From positions 1 to 64,000 of the forward strand of contig JAUYSM010000109.1 of the NCBI GenBank assembly GCA_030696315.1: a stretch of 64,000 bases of DNA, written 5' to 3'. The notes below the pieces were generated by a model. That model was given only the letters and a program-made list of their open reading frames with translations, was not told the origin of the DNA and searched no databases. This document shows positions 16,879 through 26,409 of the stretch, piece by piece. The translations under genes and the position numbers were made by a program. The DNA comes from Pseudohongiella sp. Lineage in GTDB: Bacteria > Pseudomonadota > Gammaproteobacteria > Pseudomonadales > Pseudohongiellaceae. Every line of letters begins with the position of its first letter. The stretch's first letter is position 1.

Positions 16879-17217
16879 CACTTGCGTTCAAGATTGGCAG
16901 CATTTATCAGGCAGCGGCGCGGCAGCATGCCTCAGCGAACTTTTGCCCGAAAAACCGGATTGGCGCAGTCATCTATCATGCGCATAGAAAATGAAGATCA
17001 GAACGTCACGCTGGAAACCTTGGAGATGTTGTGCCAGACCTTCCACATTGATGTCGCGGAGTTGTTCCCTCCAGTTGACAGCATTCGGGTGTATCAACCG
17101 CCCGCGCGTAGCGGGGCCGGCATGCCCATGGTCCATGAGCCCGAGTCGTCAGAGAGCAGTTCATCGGCGCCTTTAGCAGGCAAGATCAAACACAAGCCCA
17201 ACAAAAAGCTTAAATAA
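16873..17217 (+). CDS. XRE-family transcriptional regulator
   Basis: 114 residues. An N-terminal helix-turn-helix of the Cro/CI type spans about residues 3-65 (LAAFIRQRRGS, then QRTFARKTGLAQSSIMRIEN, then TLETLEMLCQTFHIDVAELF). The rest is a low-complexity serine- and proline-rich tail ending in a basic KIKHKPNKKLK patch. No ribosome binding site is evident before the ATG, so translation may be leaderless or weak. Divergent from the AbgT gene, with two matching dyads between them and one over its own start; it probably controls itself and perhaps the transporter. Confidence 0.85.
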   Translation: MVHLRSRLAAFIRQRRGSMPQRTFARKTGLAQSSIMRIENEDQNVTLETLEMLCQTFHIDVAELFPPVDSIRVYQPPARSGAGMPMVHEPESSESSSSAPLAGKIKHKPNKKLK

Positions 17218-17533
17218 AACTCAGTGTTGCCAACGCATTGGTCATGACCAGCAGCAGAAACAACATGGCAATACGCCCTAAGGCTTTGCCAGGGTCTTCG
17301 CCCTTAAACCCGCGTTTGATACCCAGCAATAACAAAAACGTCCAGACAAGCAGCAGCGACAGCAGAATCACAAAACGCTGCCACGCCTCGTCGGCCACTG
17401 CCGCACTGCCCAGTACAAAAAATACCGCCGACATGCTCAGAAAGAGTGACCAGTAGGTCAATGCCAGACCGTAATGTCCCTGGATCAGACGTTTAAATGG
17501 GCTGATGTTGTGTTGTTCAGGTGAATTCATCAT
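17210..17533 (-). CDS. Small membrane protein of unknown function
   Basis: 107 residues with three hydrophobic segments (about 24-45, 52-70 and 86-106) separated by short charged loops; KRGFKGEDPGKALGR is the main cytoplasmic loop. I recognise no named family. Its 3' end overlaps the end of the convergent XRE gene by 8 bases, and its start faces the yfbR gene. The even composition and well-formed membrane segments support a real gene. Confidence 0.7.
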   Translation of the reverse strand: MMNSPEQHNISPFKRLIQGHYGLALTYWSLFLSMSAVFFVLGSAAVADEAWQRFVILLSLLLVWTFLLLLGIKRGFKGEDPGKALGRIAMLFLLLVMTNALATLSFI

Positions 17534-17681
17534 CGCGTATGACAGTGCTCGAGGCTGTTTGACTGGTCACGATAGTAACAGCGCCAGCGAAATCATCCAA
17601 GCCAGCCAGACCAAGGTTGACTATGCCGGATGGCACATCGAGAATGCCCTCTGGTGTTACTGCCCGGAGCCTTTATCCCTC

Positions 17682-18278
17682 ATGTCTGATTTTATCCGAA
17701 GTCATTTTTATGCCTATATCAGCAAACTGCGCTGGTTGCAGCGTTGGGGTATGAAGCGCAATGTCATTACTGAAAATGTGATGGAGCACAGCTGGGAAGT
17801 TGCCACCATTGCTCATGTGCTGGCCTTGGTCAAAAACCGCTACTTTGATGGCAAACTGGACGTCAACGCTGTGGTGGTGGCGGCTCTGTATCACGATTGC
17901 AGTGAAGTGATTACGGGCGATATGCCATCGCCCATCAAGTACCACTCGCCGGAAATTACCCGCGCGTACAAAGCCATCGAACAGCAGGCTGGCCACGAAT
18001 TGCTCAACTTACTGCCAGCTGATCTGCAGGCAGATTTCCGAAAGGTCTTGATCGAAGAAGAACTGCCTGACGACGTTCACTCGGTGATCAAGGCGGCTGA
18101 CACCATCTGCGCGTATCTGAAATGCAAGGCCGAAGTTCAGGCAGGCAATACAGAATTCTCGAAGGCTGAAGAAGACGTGCGCCTTCGTCTGGAACGCATC
18201 AATAGTCCGGAAGTCCGCTATTTTATGCAGACGTTTGCGCCCAGTTACGGTTTGACGCTGGACGAGTTGCTGAAGTGA
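17682..18278 (+). CDS. yfbR: 5'-deoxynucleotidase YfbR
   Basis: 198-residue HD-domain phosphohydrolase that removes the 5' phosphate from deoxyribonucleoside monophosphates, part of pyrimidine and purine salvage and dTMP supply. Metal-binding residues are visible in ENVMEHSWEVA, ALYHDCSEVITGD and IKAADTICAYLKC. The frame is open to 17505, but family homology starts at FIRSHFYAYISKLRWLQRW, so I chose the ATG at 17682 (GGAG upstream, rather distant). Followed on the same strand by an MFS gene and ppc. Confidence 0.93.
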   Translation: MSDFIRSHFYAYISKLRWLQRWGMKRNVITENVMEHSWEVATIAHVLALVKNRYFDGKLDVNAVVVAALYHDCSEVITGDMPSPIKYHSPEITRAYKAIEQQAGHELLNLLPADLQADFRKVLIEEELPDDVHSVIKAADTICAYLKCKAEVQAGNTEFSKAEEDVRLRLERINSPEVRYFMQTFAPSYGLTLDELLK

Positions 18279-18312
18279 AACACATGAATGACGTGAGTCG
18301 CGGGTGTTGTGC

Positions 18313-19563
18313 ATGACGGGCTATTTTTCATTTATAAAACAACATTGGGCCTTGCTCGGGTTCGGGTTCCTGACGGTGTTCTGGGGCAACTTTGGGCAAT
18401 CGTTTTTTGTTGCCTGGTTTGGCGCGGATATCCAGCGCTCGCTGGAGCTCAGTGCAGCTGAGTATGGCAGTGCTTATTCACTGGGAACGTTGATGTCGGC
18501 CGTTGTGGTGTTATGGGCCGGCGGTTTGATTGATCGAGTCAGCCTGCGCACGTATACCCTGCTGGTATCAGCTGGCCTGGCATCCGCGATGCTTGTGCTG
18601 TCACAGGCCAATAACCTCTGGATACTGCTGTTGGGTTTTTTCCTGTTGCGCATGTTTGGTCAGGCACTGTTGCCACATACCGGCATAACCAGCATGACGC
18701 GGCACTTTGACAATCAACGTGGCAAAGCGGTCAGTGTGGCAATGTCTGCCGTACCGGGCGGCGAAATCGTATTGCCCGTGTTGGCTGTTGCGCTGATTGC
18801 GGCAGTGGGTTGGCAATCCACATTTTTCTGGCTCGCAGTCGCGGTGCCCGTGCTGCTAGTGCCCTTGTTATTGTGGCTGTTATCACGCACACAGATGTCG
18901 GTCGCTGTATCGCAGACAGACCAGACAACAGCAAGCGCTGATCCATTGCCCACGGATTTTTCAGCCGGTCGCCGGGAAGTGCTGTGTGATTACCGCTACT
19001 GGTTGGCAATGCCAGGTATTATTGCCAACCCTTTTCTGATCACAGGAATTTTTATCCATCAGAACTTTCTGGCGGATGTGAAAGGCTGGAGTCTTAGCTG
19101 GCTGGCGACCTGTTTTGTGGTGTACGGCATTGTGCATTGGATCAGCTCATTGGTGACGGGTGCTCTGGTTGATCGTTATAAAGGTGTGCGTTTGTTATCG
19201 GTGTTTCTGCTGCCACTGCTGCTGTGTATGCTGGTTGCAGCTTTTGTGCAAGGACAATGGGCGGCGCTGTTGATGATGGTTTTGCTGGGCGTGTCGGCTG
19301 GCAGCAGCCCTCCTATTACCGGGGCGCTCTGGCCGGAAATCTACGGGACGCGTAAACTGGGTTCCATCAGAGCCATGAATATGTCAGTGATGGTGCTGTC
19401 AACTTCAGTAGCACCGGTGTTGTTTGGTTATTTTATTGACAGCGGCGTGACTGCCGCTGGCTTGTACGGTAGCTGCGCCTTATATGTCTTGCTGGCGCTG
19501 ATCCTGATGAATTTTTCGTATCCGTCAAATCCGGCACCCACAGGGCTGAGAGGAGTTGTATGA
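18313..19563 (+). CDS. MFS transporter
   Basis: About 416 residues with twelve predicted membrane helices. The loop between helices 2 and 3 reads GGLIDRVSLRTY, and the matching loop in the second half is GALVDRYKGVR, both forms of the MFS signature. The substrate is not recognisable; similar carriers are annotated as monocarboxylate or general metabolite permeases. The start is the ATG at 18313. Its stop overlaps the ppc start by 4 bases (ATGA), so carrier and PEP carboxylase are translated together and may serve a common anaplerotic function. Confidence 0.88.
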   Translation: MTGYFSFIKQHWALLGFGFLTVFWGNFGQSFFVAWFGADIQRSLELSAAEYGSAYSLGTLMSAVVVLWAGGLIDRVSLRTYTLLVSAGLASAMLVLSQANNLWILLLGFFLLRMFGQALLPHTGITSMTRHFDNQRGKAVSVAMSAVPGGEIVLPVLAVALIAAVGWQSTFFWLAVAVPVLLVPLLLWLLSRTQMSVAVSQTDQTTASADPLPTDFSAGRREVLCDYRYWLAMPGIIANPFLITGIFIHQNFLADVKGWSLSWLATCFVVYGIVHWISSLVTGALVDRYKGVRLLSVFLLPLLLCMLVAAFVQGQWAALLMMVLLGVSAGSSPPITGALWPEIYGTRKLGSIRAMNMSVMVLSTSVAPVLFGYFIDSGVTAAGLYGSCALYVLLALILMNFSYPSNPAPTGLRGVV

Positions 19564-22127
19564 CTGATCAGGGCGCACGTTTGTTCGAAGAATTGGTGGA
19601 GCTGAATTTTCAGTTATACAGCAGCCTGTTTCTGACCTTGCCTCTGGATGCCATCGAGCAGACCGGCACGTTGTTACCCTTGTTAAATGAGTCGTGTGCT
19701 GAGGGTCTACAACAGGGGCAATCTCCGGTTGCCATCATCGACGAATTTTTTCAGCAACATCGCGCTCACTTCAGCGAACACGAACGCATACAGTTCATGT
19801 TCAAAATTATTCAATATGTCGAGCGCCAGGTGGTGCTCATTGATGCGCTTGAAGATGCGGCTTACAGCCGTATTCATCAATTGGGCAACAAAAACGCATT
19901 GATGCGCTTGAGTGATCGTGCAGCCGATGAAGGCTTAGCAGGTGACCTGGCCAATCTGCTGCAAACGTTTGGCGTGCGTGTCGTGCTGACGGCACACCCG
20001 ACACAGTTTTATCCTGGGCAGGTGCTGGCGATCATTTCTGATTTGACTGATGCCATTAGCAACGCGCGTGCCGGGTCGGTACGTGATTTGTTACAGCAAC
20101 TCGGCAACACACCGTTTTTCCAGAAAAAGAAACCATCGCCACTGGATGAAGCAGTGTTGCTGACCTGGTATCTGGGTAATATTTTTTATCCGGCTATCGG
20201 CGATCTGGTTGACCCTCTGGCGGCGCGCTTTCCCGAACAAGTCAACGCCAATAAGGAGCTGGTGAGTATCGGGTTCTGGCCGGGCGGGGATCGCGATGGC
20301 AATCCATTTGTAACCACGGCGACCACCTTGCAGGTTGCCAACAAATTACGTTTCACAATCTTGCAGTGTTATCACCACGATTTGCGCTTGATCAAACGCC
20401 GGCTGACCTTTGCCGGGGTTTACGACATGCTGGACAGGTTGGAAAAGCGCATCCACGACGAATTGGTGGAAAAACCTGAGCGCGCTGAGGTCAGCCTGAC
20501 CGAAATCTTTGACACACTTGATCGCGCAGAAGCATTGGTCAAAACACATTTCCAGTCGATGTACATCGAACAATTACAATCGTTCCGACGCAAGGTGACG
20601 TTGTTTGGCATGCACTTCGCCAGCATTGATATCCGTCAGGACAGTCGGGTTATCGCTCGCACTTTGAATGCCGTGCTGGCAGCTAACCCGGGCATTCTGC
20701 CGACAGATTTTGAGCAGTTGTCTGAAACACAACAACTGGATTGTTTGTTTACCTGTTCAGGCACTGCAGAAGGCACGCTGTCCGACGATGCGGTGATCTG
20801 CGACACCCTTGAGTCCATGGGTGTGATCCGGCAGATTCAGGCGGTTAACGGCGAGCGCGGCGCGCATCGCTACATCATCAGTAATTGCCGAGGGCCAGTG
20901 GACGTTGCGAGAGTTTTTGCGCTATTCCGGCTGTGTGGCTGGGCCGATGCGCCTATCACGGTTGACGTGGTGCCCTTGTTTGAGACAGTCGCCGATTTGC
21001 GCAGTGGTGGTGAGTCCATGGCCAGCCTGTACGCCAATACGTATTACCAAGCGCATCTGGCGCAGCGCCGTCGTCGCCAGACAGTCATGCTGGGTTTTTC
21101 AGATGGCACCAAAGATGGTGGTTACATGATGGCCAACTGGGCGATTTATTCCGCCAAGGAAACCATCACGGCGACCTCGCGCAATGTCGGTGTGGAAGTG
21201 ATCTTTTTTGATGGCCGTGGCGGACCCCCGGCGCGTGGCGGCGGCGACTCCTATCTGTTTTATGCCGCACATGGCAAAAACATCGAGAGCAATCAGATTC
21301 AGATGACCGTGCAAGGGCAGACCATCAGTTCGCACTACGGCATCAAAGCCGCCGCGGCTCACAACCTGGGGCAGCTGATGACGGCAGGGCTGGAGAATAA
21401 CCTGATCGATCGGGCTGACCGTGAGCTGGACGATCTGCAGCGTAATCTGATGCGCGAACTGGCTGAATGCAGTTACCAGAAGTACGAGGCATTCAAACAG
21501 CATCCCTTATTCCTGCCCTATCTGGAGGAAATGAGCGCATTAAACTACTACGCCATGGCCAATATCGGCAGCCGGCCTTCCAAACGCGGCGCTGGCGCGT
21601 TGCGCTTTGAAGATCTGCGCGCCATCCCGTTTGTTGGAGCATGGAGTCAGCTCAAGCAGAACGTGCCCGGGTTTTACGGACTCGGCACCGCCTTGAAAAA
21701 CGAGGAAGATCTTGGTCGCCTGGATGCCTGCAAAGACTTGTATCAGCGTTCACGATTTTTCCGTGCACTGATTTCCAACAGCATGCAAAGTATGAGTAAA
21801 ACCAATTTTGAGCTCACCCGTTATATGCAAAACGATGCGCGCTTCGGTGCATTCTGGCAGGACATTTATGACGAATATTGCCTGAGTCGTGAGATGGTGT
21901 TGAAAGTGGCCGGCCAAACGCAACTGCTGGATGACAATCCGCGCACGCGCCTGAGTATTCAGCTGCGAGAGCGCGTGGTGCTGCCATTGTTGATGATCCA
22001 ACAGTATGCCTTGATTCGTGTTCGCGAAATGCGCGAGCACAATGATCCCGAGCATTTGGTGCTTTACGAAAAAATGGTTGTGCGCACCATGTTTGGCAAT
22101 ATTAACGCAGCCAGGAACTCCGCCTGA
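19560..22127 (+). CDS. ppc: Phosphoenolpyruvate carboxylase, divergent class
   Basis: 855 residues. Adds bicarbonate to phosphoenolpyruvate to form oxaloacetate. Active-site motifs are present: VVLTAHPTQ (catalytic His), FWPGGDRDGNP and GFSDGTKDGGYMMANW. The arginine loop reads FFDGRGGPPARGGG instead of the usual FHGRGGxxGRGGGP, and the C-terminus ends ARNSA instead of the near-universal RNTG. From memory, this variant loop is the form found in Bacteroidota-type enzymes. Coupled to the MFS gene upstream. Probably active, since catalytic residues remain, but allosteric control may differ. Confidence 0.93.
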   Translation: MTDQGARLFEELVELNFQLYSSLFLTLPLDAIEQTGTLLPLLNESCAEGLQQGQSPVAIIDEFFQQHRAHFSEHERIQFMFKIIQYVERQVVLIDALEDAAYSRIHQLGNKNALMRLSDRAADEGLAGDLANLLQTFGVRVVLTAHPTQFYPGQVLAIISDLTDAISNARAGSVRDLLQQLGNTPFFQKKKPSPLDEAVLLTWYLGNIFYPAIGDLVDPLAARFPEQVNANKELVSIGFWPGGDRDGNPFVTTATTLQVANKLRFTILQCYHHDLRLIKRRLTFAGVYDMLDRLEKRIHDELVEKPERAEVSLTEIFDTLDRAEALVKTHFQSMYIEQLQSFRRKVTLFGMHFASIDIRQDSRVIARTLNAVLAANPGILPTDFEQLSETQQLDCLFTCSGTAEGTLSDDAVICDTLESMGVIRQIQAVNGERGAHRYIISNCRGPVDVARVFALFRLCGWADAPITVDVVPLFETVADLRSGGESMASLYANTYYQAHLAQRRRRQTVMLGFSDGTKDGGYMMANWAIYSAKETITATSRNVGVEVIFFDGRGGPPARGGGDSYLFYAAHGKNIESNQIQMTVQGQTISSHYGIKAAAAHNLGQLMTAGLENNLIDRADRELDDLQRNLMRELAECSYQKYEAFKQHPLFLPYLEEMSALNYYAMANIGSRPSKRGAGALRFEDLRAIPFVGAWSQLKQNVPGFYGLGTALKNEEDLGRLDACKDLYQRSRFFRALISNSMQSMSKTNFELTRYMQNDARFGAFWQDIYDEYCLSREMVLKVAGQTQLLDDNPRTRLSIQLRERVVLPLLMIQQYALIRVREMREHNDPEHLVLYEKMVVRTMFGNINAARNSA

Positions 22128-22233
22128 TTTTTTAAAGTGCGCTGGCCAGCTGTTCGCTTTTTGAATTCAGGCGTATGATGCGCCGCCCGAACAGTGGATT
22201 CAGGCCCTTTCAAGACGTTGCACCGGGGGTTAT

Positions 22234-23316
22234 ATGGTCATTGCTTTCCTGATAGCAGGATTGGTGTTGTTGGTGATTGGTGCTGAAATTCTGGTGCGAG
22301 GCGCCTCACGGCTGACGTCCAGCCTGGGCATATCTCCGCTTGTTATTGGTCTGACAATTGTCGCGTTTGGCACCAGTGCCCCTGAAATGGCCGTCAGCAT
22401 TGGCGCGTCCTGGTCTGGTCAGGCTGATCTGGCGTTGGGTAACGTGGTCGGCAGCAATATTTTTAATGTCCTGCTGATTCTTGGTTTGTCCGCATTAGTT
22501 GCCCCGCTGGTCGTTTCCCAGCAACTGGTGCGCCTCGACGTCCCACTGATGATCGCGGCGTCAATTGCCGTGCTGCTGATGGGGTTGGACAACAAAATCT
22601 CCCGCCTTGATGGATTGATCCTGTTCGGATCTGTAATTGCCTACACGTTTTTTCTGATCCGGCAAAGCCGCCGCGAGTCCAGCGTCGCGGTGCATGAGCA
22701 ATACGACGCCGAGTACAGCGCAAAATCCGATACCCGAATGCAAATGCTCCGCGATATTGCGTTTATTGTTGTTGGTTTGGTGCTTTTGGTTTTGGGTTCG
22801 CGTTGGCTGGTCGACAGTGCTGTGCAAATAGCCCAGTACCTTGGCATGAGCGAGCTGGTGATTGGCTTGACCATTGTAGCCGCCGGCACCTCCATGCCAG
22901 AGTTGGCGACATCCGTGATTGCCAGCTTGCGTGGAGAGCGTGACATCGCGGTGGGCAACGTGGTCGGCAGCAACCTGTTTAACCTGCTGGCAGTGTTGGG
23001 TTTGTCCAGCGTACTTGCCCCCGATGGGGTTAGCGTTGCAGATGCCGCACTGGTGTTTGATATCCCGGTCATGATTGGTGTGGCGCTGATCTGTTTGCCG
23101 ATCTTTTTCACCGGTTATCTGATATCGCGCTTCAGCGGTGGTCTGTTCCTGTTTTATTACATTGCTTACACCGCGTATTTGCTCATGGCAGCGCAGCAGC
23201 ACGAAAACTTGCATACTTTTGGCCTGGCAATGGTCTGGTTTGTCATCCCCGTAACCGTGGTGATGTTATTGACCATGGCCTGGCGTTACCAGCGCAGCTG
23301 TAGAACTCCTTCCTGA
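22234..23316 (+). CDS. Calcium/sodium antiporter of the CaCA family (YrbG-like)
   Basis: 360 residues, inner membrane, ten helices in two inverted halves. Each half holds the alpha-repeat ion-binding signature: GTSAPEMAVS followed by GNVVGSNIFN in the first, and GTSMPELATS followed by GNVVGSNLFN in the second. The hydrophilic loop between halves is short. Exchanges cytoplasmic Ca2+ for Na+ or H+. It stands alone, 106 bases after ppc; a small palindrome GCTGGCCAGC at 22141-22150 followed by a T-rich stretch may be the end of the ppc message. Confidence 0.94.
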   Translation: MVIAFLIAGLVLLVIGAEILVRGASRLTSSLGISPLVIGLTIVAFGTSAPEMAVSIGASWSGQADLALGNVVGSNIFNVLLILGLSALVAPLVVSQQLVRLDVPLMIAASIAVLLMGLDNKISRLDGLILFGSVIAYTFFLIRQSRRESSVAVHEQYDAEYSAKSDTRMQMLRDIAFIVVGLVLLVLGSRWLVDSAVQIAQYLGMSELVIGLTIVAAGTSMPELATSVIASLRGERDIAVGNVVGSNLFNLLAVLGLSSVLAPDGVSVADAALVFDIPVMIGVALICLPIFFTGYLISRFSGGLFLFYYIAYTAYLLMAAQQHENLHTFGLAMVWFVIPVTVVMLLTMAWRYQRSCRTPS

Positions 23317-23485
23317 TTTGAGCGCCAGTACTATCCATCATTAAAAATGCTATTCGCAGGGAAGCGACCTTTCTAAAATCCCGGCCTTTATTTTTGATAT
23401 TGTCTGAAAAATTGCTATAACTACAGGAGAGCAATACATAAGAAATTAAAAAGTTCAAAAACACTGTCAAGCAAGGAGAGCAACT

Positions 23486-24697
23486 GTGATAGCACCCGTT
23501 GAACAGCGAATTGACGCATTGGATGCCTTACGTGGTTTTGCTGTGCTGGGCATTCTGGTCATGAACATCCAGACTTTTGCCATGCCCATGGCAGCCTATC
23601 TGAACCCAACGTCCTATGGGTCTCTGGACGGCATTCATGGCTTGGTTTGGGCACTCAGTCATTTGCTGGCCGATCAAAAAATGATGGCGCTGTTTTCCAT
23701 GTTGTTTGGGGCTGGCATCGTATTGTTCTGTGAGCGCGCCGCAGCATCTGGCAAATCGGAGGCTGGGTATCACTATCGTCGCAATGTCTGGTTGATGGTT
23801 TTTGGTCTGCTACATGGCTATCTGCTGTGGTCTGGCGACATTCTGTTTGTGTACGCGTTGTGCGCGTTTTTATTGTTTCCCCTTCGCAAACGCTCACCAC
23901 GCGCTCTGTTCAAACTCGCTGTTTTTTTCCTGTCTGTTTCATCCATTGTTTATCTGCTGACCGGCGTTGGTGTGCAGGTGATGCCGCCAGAGGCGCTTGA
24001 TGAGCAGTTGATGCCCATGTGGCTGCCGGATCAGGCCACCATGGCCGACGAGATTGCCGCCATGCAAGGCAACTGGCTCACCCAGATGTCTGTGCGCGTG
24101 CCCATGACTCAAGAGATGCAGGGTGTTGCCTTGTTCTTGTGGGCGTTCTGGCGCGCCAGCGGCATGATGTTGCTGGGCATGGCCTTGTACAAAACCGGTA
24201 CGCTCACGGGTGCAGCAGACAATAAAACATACCGACGGCTGCTGTTGCTTGCGTTGTGTGTGGGTCTGCCTTTGATTGTGTATGGCATGGTTTGGAACGA
24301 CCGTAATGAGTGGCAGATTACCTCCATGTTTTGGGGTTCCCAGTTCAATTATTGGGGCAGTGTGCTGGTCAGTCTGGGTTGGATGTCAGCCATTCTTCTG
24401 TTGCTGAAAAAGGGTGCCATGCCCGCGCTGACCGAGCGCCTCGCTGCCGTTGGGCGCATGGCCTTTACCAACTACATCATGCAGACCGTGTTGTGTGGCC
24501 TTGTTTTTTACGGTCACGGGCTTGGATTATTCGGTCAGGTGGAGCGTGCCGGGCAACTGCTGATTGTGCTGGCTATCTGGGCCCTGCAGTTGTGGCTGTC
24601 GCCGATCTGGCTACGTCATTTCCGCTTTGGGCCGCTGGAATGGTTATGGCGCTCACTGACGTATTGGCAGCGACAGCCTCTGCGCATTAATGGTTAA
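23486..24697 (+). CDS. DUF418-family integral membrane protein
   Basis: 403 residues with about ten membrane helices. The N-terminus RIDALDALRGFAVLGILVMNI is the signature shared by DUF418 proteins and the related heparan-alpha-glucosaminide acetyltransferase-like family. The C-terminal half (GRMAFTNYIMQTVLCGLVF and GPLEWLWRSLTYW) is the DUF418 domain proper. The start is GTG at 23486 with AAGGAG upstream. The enzymatic role is unknown; an acyl transfer across the membrane is often proposed. It stands alone, convergent with a thiolase. Confidence 0.9.
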   Translation: MIAPVEQRIDALDALRGFAVLGILVMNIQTFAMPMAAYLNPTSYGSLDGIHGLVWALSHLLADQKMMALFSMLFGAGIVLFCERAAASGKSEAGYHYRRNVWLMVFGLLHGYLLWSGDILFVYALCAFLLFPLRKRSPRALFKLAVFFLSVSSIVYLLTGVGVQVMPPEALDEQLMPMWLPDQATMADEIAAMQGNWLTQMSVRVPMTQEMQGVALFLWAFWRASGMMLLGMALYKTGTLTGAADNKTYRRLLLLALCVGLPLIVYGMVWNDRNEWQITSMFWGSQFNYWGSVLVSLGWMSAILLLLKKGAMPALTERLAAVGRMAFTNYIMQTVLCGLVFYGHGLGLFGQVERAGQLLIVLAIWALQLWLSPIWLRHFRFGPLEWLWRSLTYWQRQPLRING

Positions 24698-24728
24698 CAA
24701 AATTTGAAGGTGGCCGGCGATTGAATGG

Positions 24729-25922
24729 TCAAACCATCTCAATCGCGACCGCAACGGCCTCACCACCACCAATACACAAACTCGCCACACCTTTAGTCTT
24801 GCCCAGTTTTTTCAGCGCGTACATTAAGGTCACAATAATCCGCGTGCCCGATGCGCCTACCGGATGGCCCAGCGCACAGGCGCCGCCGTGAATGTTGACT
24901 TTGCTGTGATCAAGCTCAAGCTCACGCATCGCCAGCATGGGCACCATGGCAAAGGCTTCGTTGATTTCCCACAAGTCGACATCGGCAGTGGTCCAGCCCG
25001 CACGTGCCAGGACTTTTTCAATCGCACCAATCGGCGCAATAGTGAATTCACTGGGGTGACGTGCGTGGCTGGCCTGCGCAACAATGCGTGCCATGGGTGT
25101 TAAACCTTTTTCTTGTGCCGTGCTTTCACGCATCAGCACTATTGCAGCCGCGCCATCAGAAATCGACGAAGAATTGGCGGCCGTAATGGTGCCATCCGCC
25201 GAAAATGCTGGACGCAGTTGCGGAATTTTGTCGGCGTTGGCTTTGCCGGGTTGCTCGTCGTGCAGGATGACTGTGTCGGTTTTGCCGGCTTTAACCGGCA
25301 CGCCGACAGATTCTGCATCAAACCAACCATGCTTGATGGCATCCTGTGCACGGGTTAGTGAGGCAATGGAATAATCATCCATGTCTTTGCGTGTAAGACC
25401 GTGTTTGTCCGCGGTTTCCTGCGCAAAACTGCCCATCAGGCGGCCGGTGTAGGCATCTTCCAGTCCATCCAGAAACATGTGATCTTTGAGTTCACCATGA
25501 CCGAGACGCAATCCGCCACGCGCTTTGGGAATCAGGTAGGGAGCCTGAGTCATATTTTCGATGCCGCCAGCCAGAATGGCATCAGCGCTGCCGGCCAGAA
25601 TCTGATCCACACCCATCATCACGGTTTTCATGCCGGAACCGCACATCTTGTTGACGGTGGTGCATGGCGTTGTCACAGGCAGGCCGGCTCCCAACGCAAC
25701 CTGACGCGCCGGTGCCTGAGCGAGACCCGCCGGTAATACGCAGCCCATCAATACATCATCAATGACATTGTCATGTTTGTCCGGGTGCAGACCGGCGCGT
25801 TCCAGCGCGGCACGTGCGGCCAAGACGCCGAGTGCTGGTGCAGTGACACTGCTGAAGACACCCTGAAATCCACCAATAGGCGTGCGCGCGCCACCCAGAA
25901 TCACAACTGAATCTTTGCTCAT
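24729..25922 (-). CDS. Acetyl-CoA acetyltransferase (thiolase)
   Basis: 397 residues, thiolase II type. Nucleophilic cysteine in NKMCGSGMKTV (about residue 90), NEAFAMVPM, the GHPVGASGTR histidine loop, and the second cysteine in CIGGGEAVA. Interconverts acetoacetyl-CoA and two acetyl-CoA, or cleaves 2-methylacetoacetyl-CoA in isoleucine breakdown. It lies 14 bases downstream of a MerR regulator in the same operon and shares a control region with divergent icmF, which favours a branched-chain acyl-CoA role. Confidence 0.94.
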   Translation of the reverse strand: MSKDSVVILGGARTPIGGFQGVFSSVTAPALGVLAARAALERAGLHPDKHDNVIDDVLMGCVLPAGLAQAPARQVALGAGLPVTTPCTTVNKMCGSGMKTVMMGVDQILAGSADAILAGGIENMTQAPYLIPKARGGLRLGHGELKDHMFLDGLEDAYTGRLMGSFAQETADKHGLTRKDMDDYSIASLTRAQDAIKHGWFDAESVGVPVKAGKTDTVILHDEQPGKANADKIPQLRPAFSADGTITAANSSSISDGAAAIVLMRESTAQEKGLTPMARIVAQASHARHPSEFTIAPIGAIEKVLARAGWTTADVDLWEINEAFAMVPMLAMRELELDHSKVNIHGGACALGHPVGASGTRIIVTLMYALKKLGKTKGVASLCIGGGEAVAVAIEMV

Positions 25923-25936
25923 GCTCTAAAACCTTT

Positions 25937-26395
25937 TTAGTGATTGCTTCTCATCTGACGCAGGCGTGTACGACACTGCGACTCGAATTCTTTCAGTTCA
26001 TGCAGACTGAGCTGAATATCTTCCATTTGCTGGCGCAATACCTGTTTGCGTGCTTCCACTTTATCCAGCACATGTCTCAACTGGGCCAGTTCACCGGTCG
26101 CTGAATCATACAGCTCAAACATTTCGCGGATTTCTTCCAGCGCAAACCCCAGGCGTTTGCCGCGCAGGATGAGTTTGAGACGGGTGTGATCGCGCTGGCT
26201 GTATAGGCGATTACGGCCATCACGGTCGGGATTGAGCAGGCCCTCGCTTTCGTAGAAACGAATGGCGCGGGTAGTGATATCAAACTCTTTGGCCAATTCG
26301 GAAATGGTGTAGAGCTTGTGCCCATGGTTGTCGCGTGGATCGAGCGCGTTGCTGCGCAGGAAGCTGTCACTGAGTATTTGTGTTAGATCTGACAT
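25937..26395 (-). CDS. MerR-family regulator (LiuR-like)
   Basis: 152 residues. A winged helix of the MerR type at about residues 28-95 (YTISELAKEFDITTRAIRFYESEGLLNP) is followed by a long coiled-coil dimerisation helix and no effector domain. This layout matches regulators of branched-chain and fatty acid catabolism such as LiuR. There are no metal-binding cysteines at the C-terminus, so it is not a metal sensor. The ATG at 26395 is preferred over an upstream in-frame start at 26452, which would lie inside the promoter. It probably binds the palindrome at 26416-26431, just upstream of its own gene. Confidence 0.87.
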   Translation of the reverse strand: MSDLTQILSDSFLRSNALDPRDNHGHKLYTISELAKEFDITTRAIRFYESEGLLNPDRDGRNRLYSQRDHTRLKLILRGKRLGFALEEIREMFELYDSATGELAQLRHVLDKVEARKQVLRQQMEDIQLSLHELKEFESQCRTRLRQMRSNH

Positions 26396-26409
26396 AGACT
26401 GATCTTCGA

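Noticed and set aside
22561-23214. Minus-strand open frame of 217 codons
   Set aside because: Antisense to the CaCA antiporter; His/Gln-rich translation typical of a shadow of a membrane protein gene.
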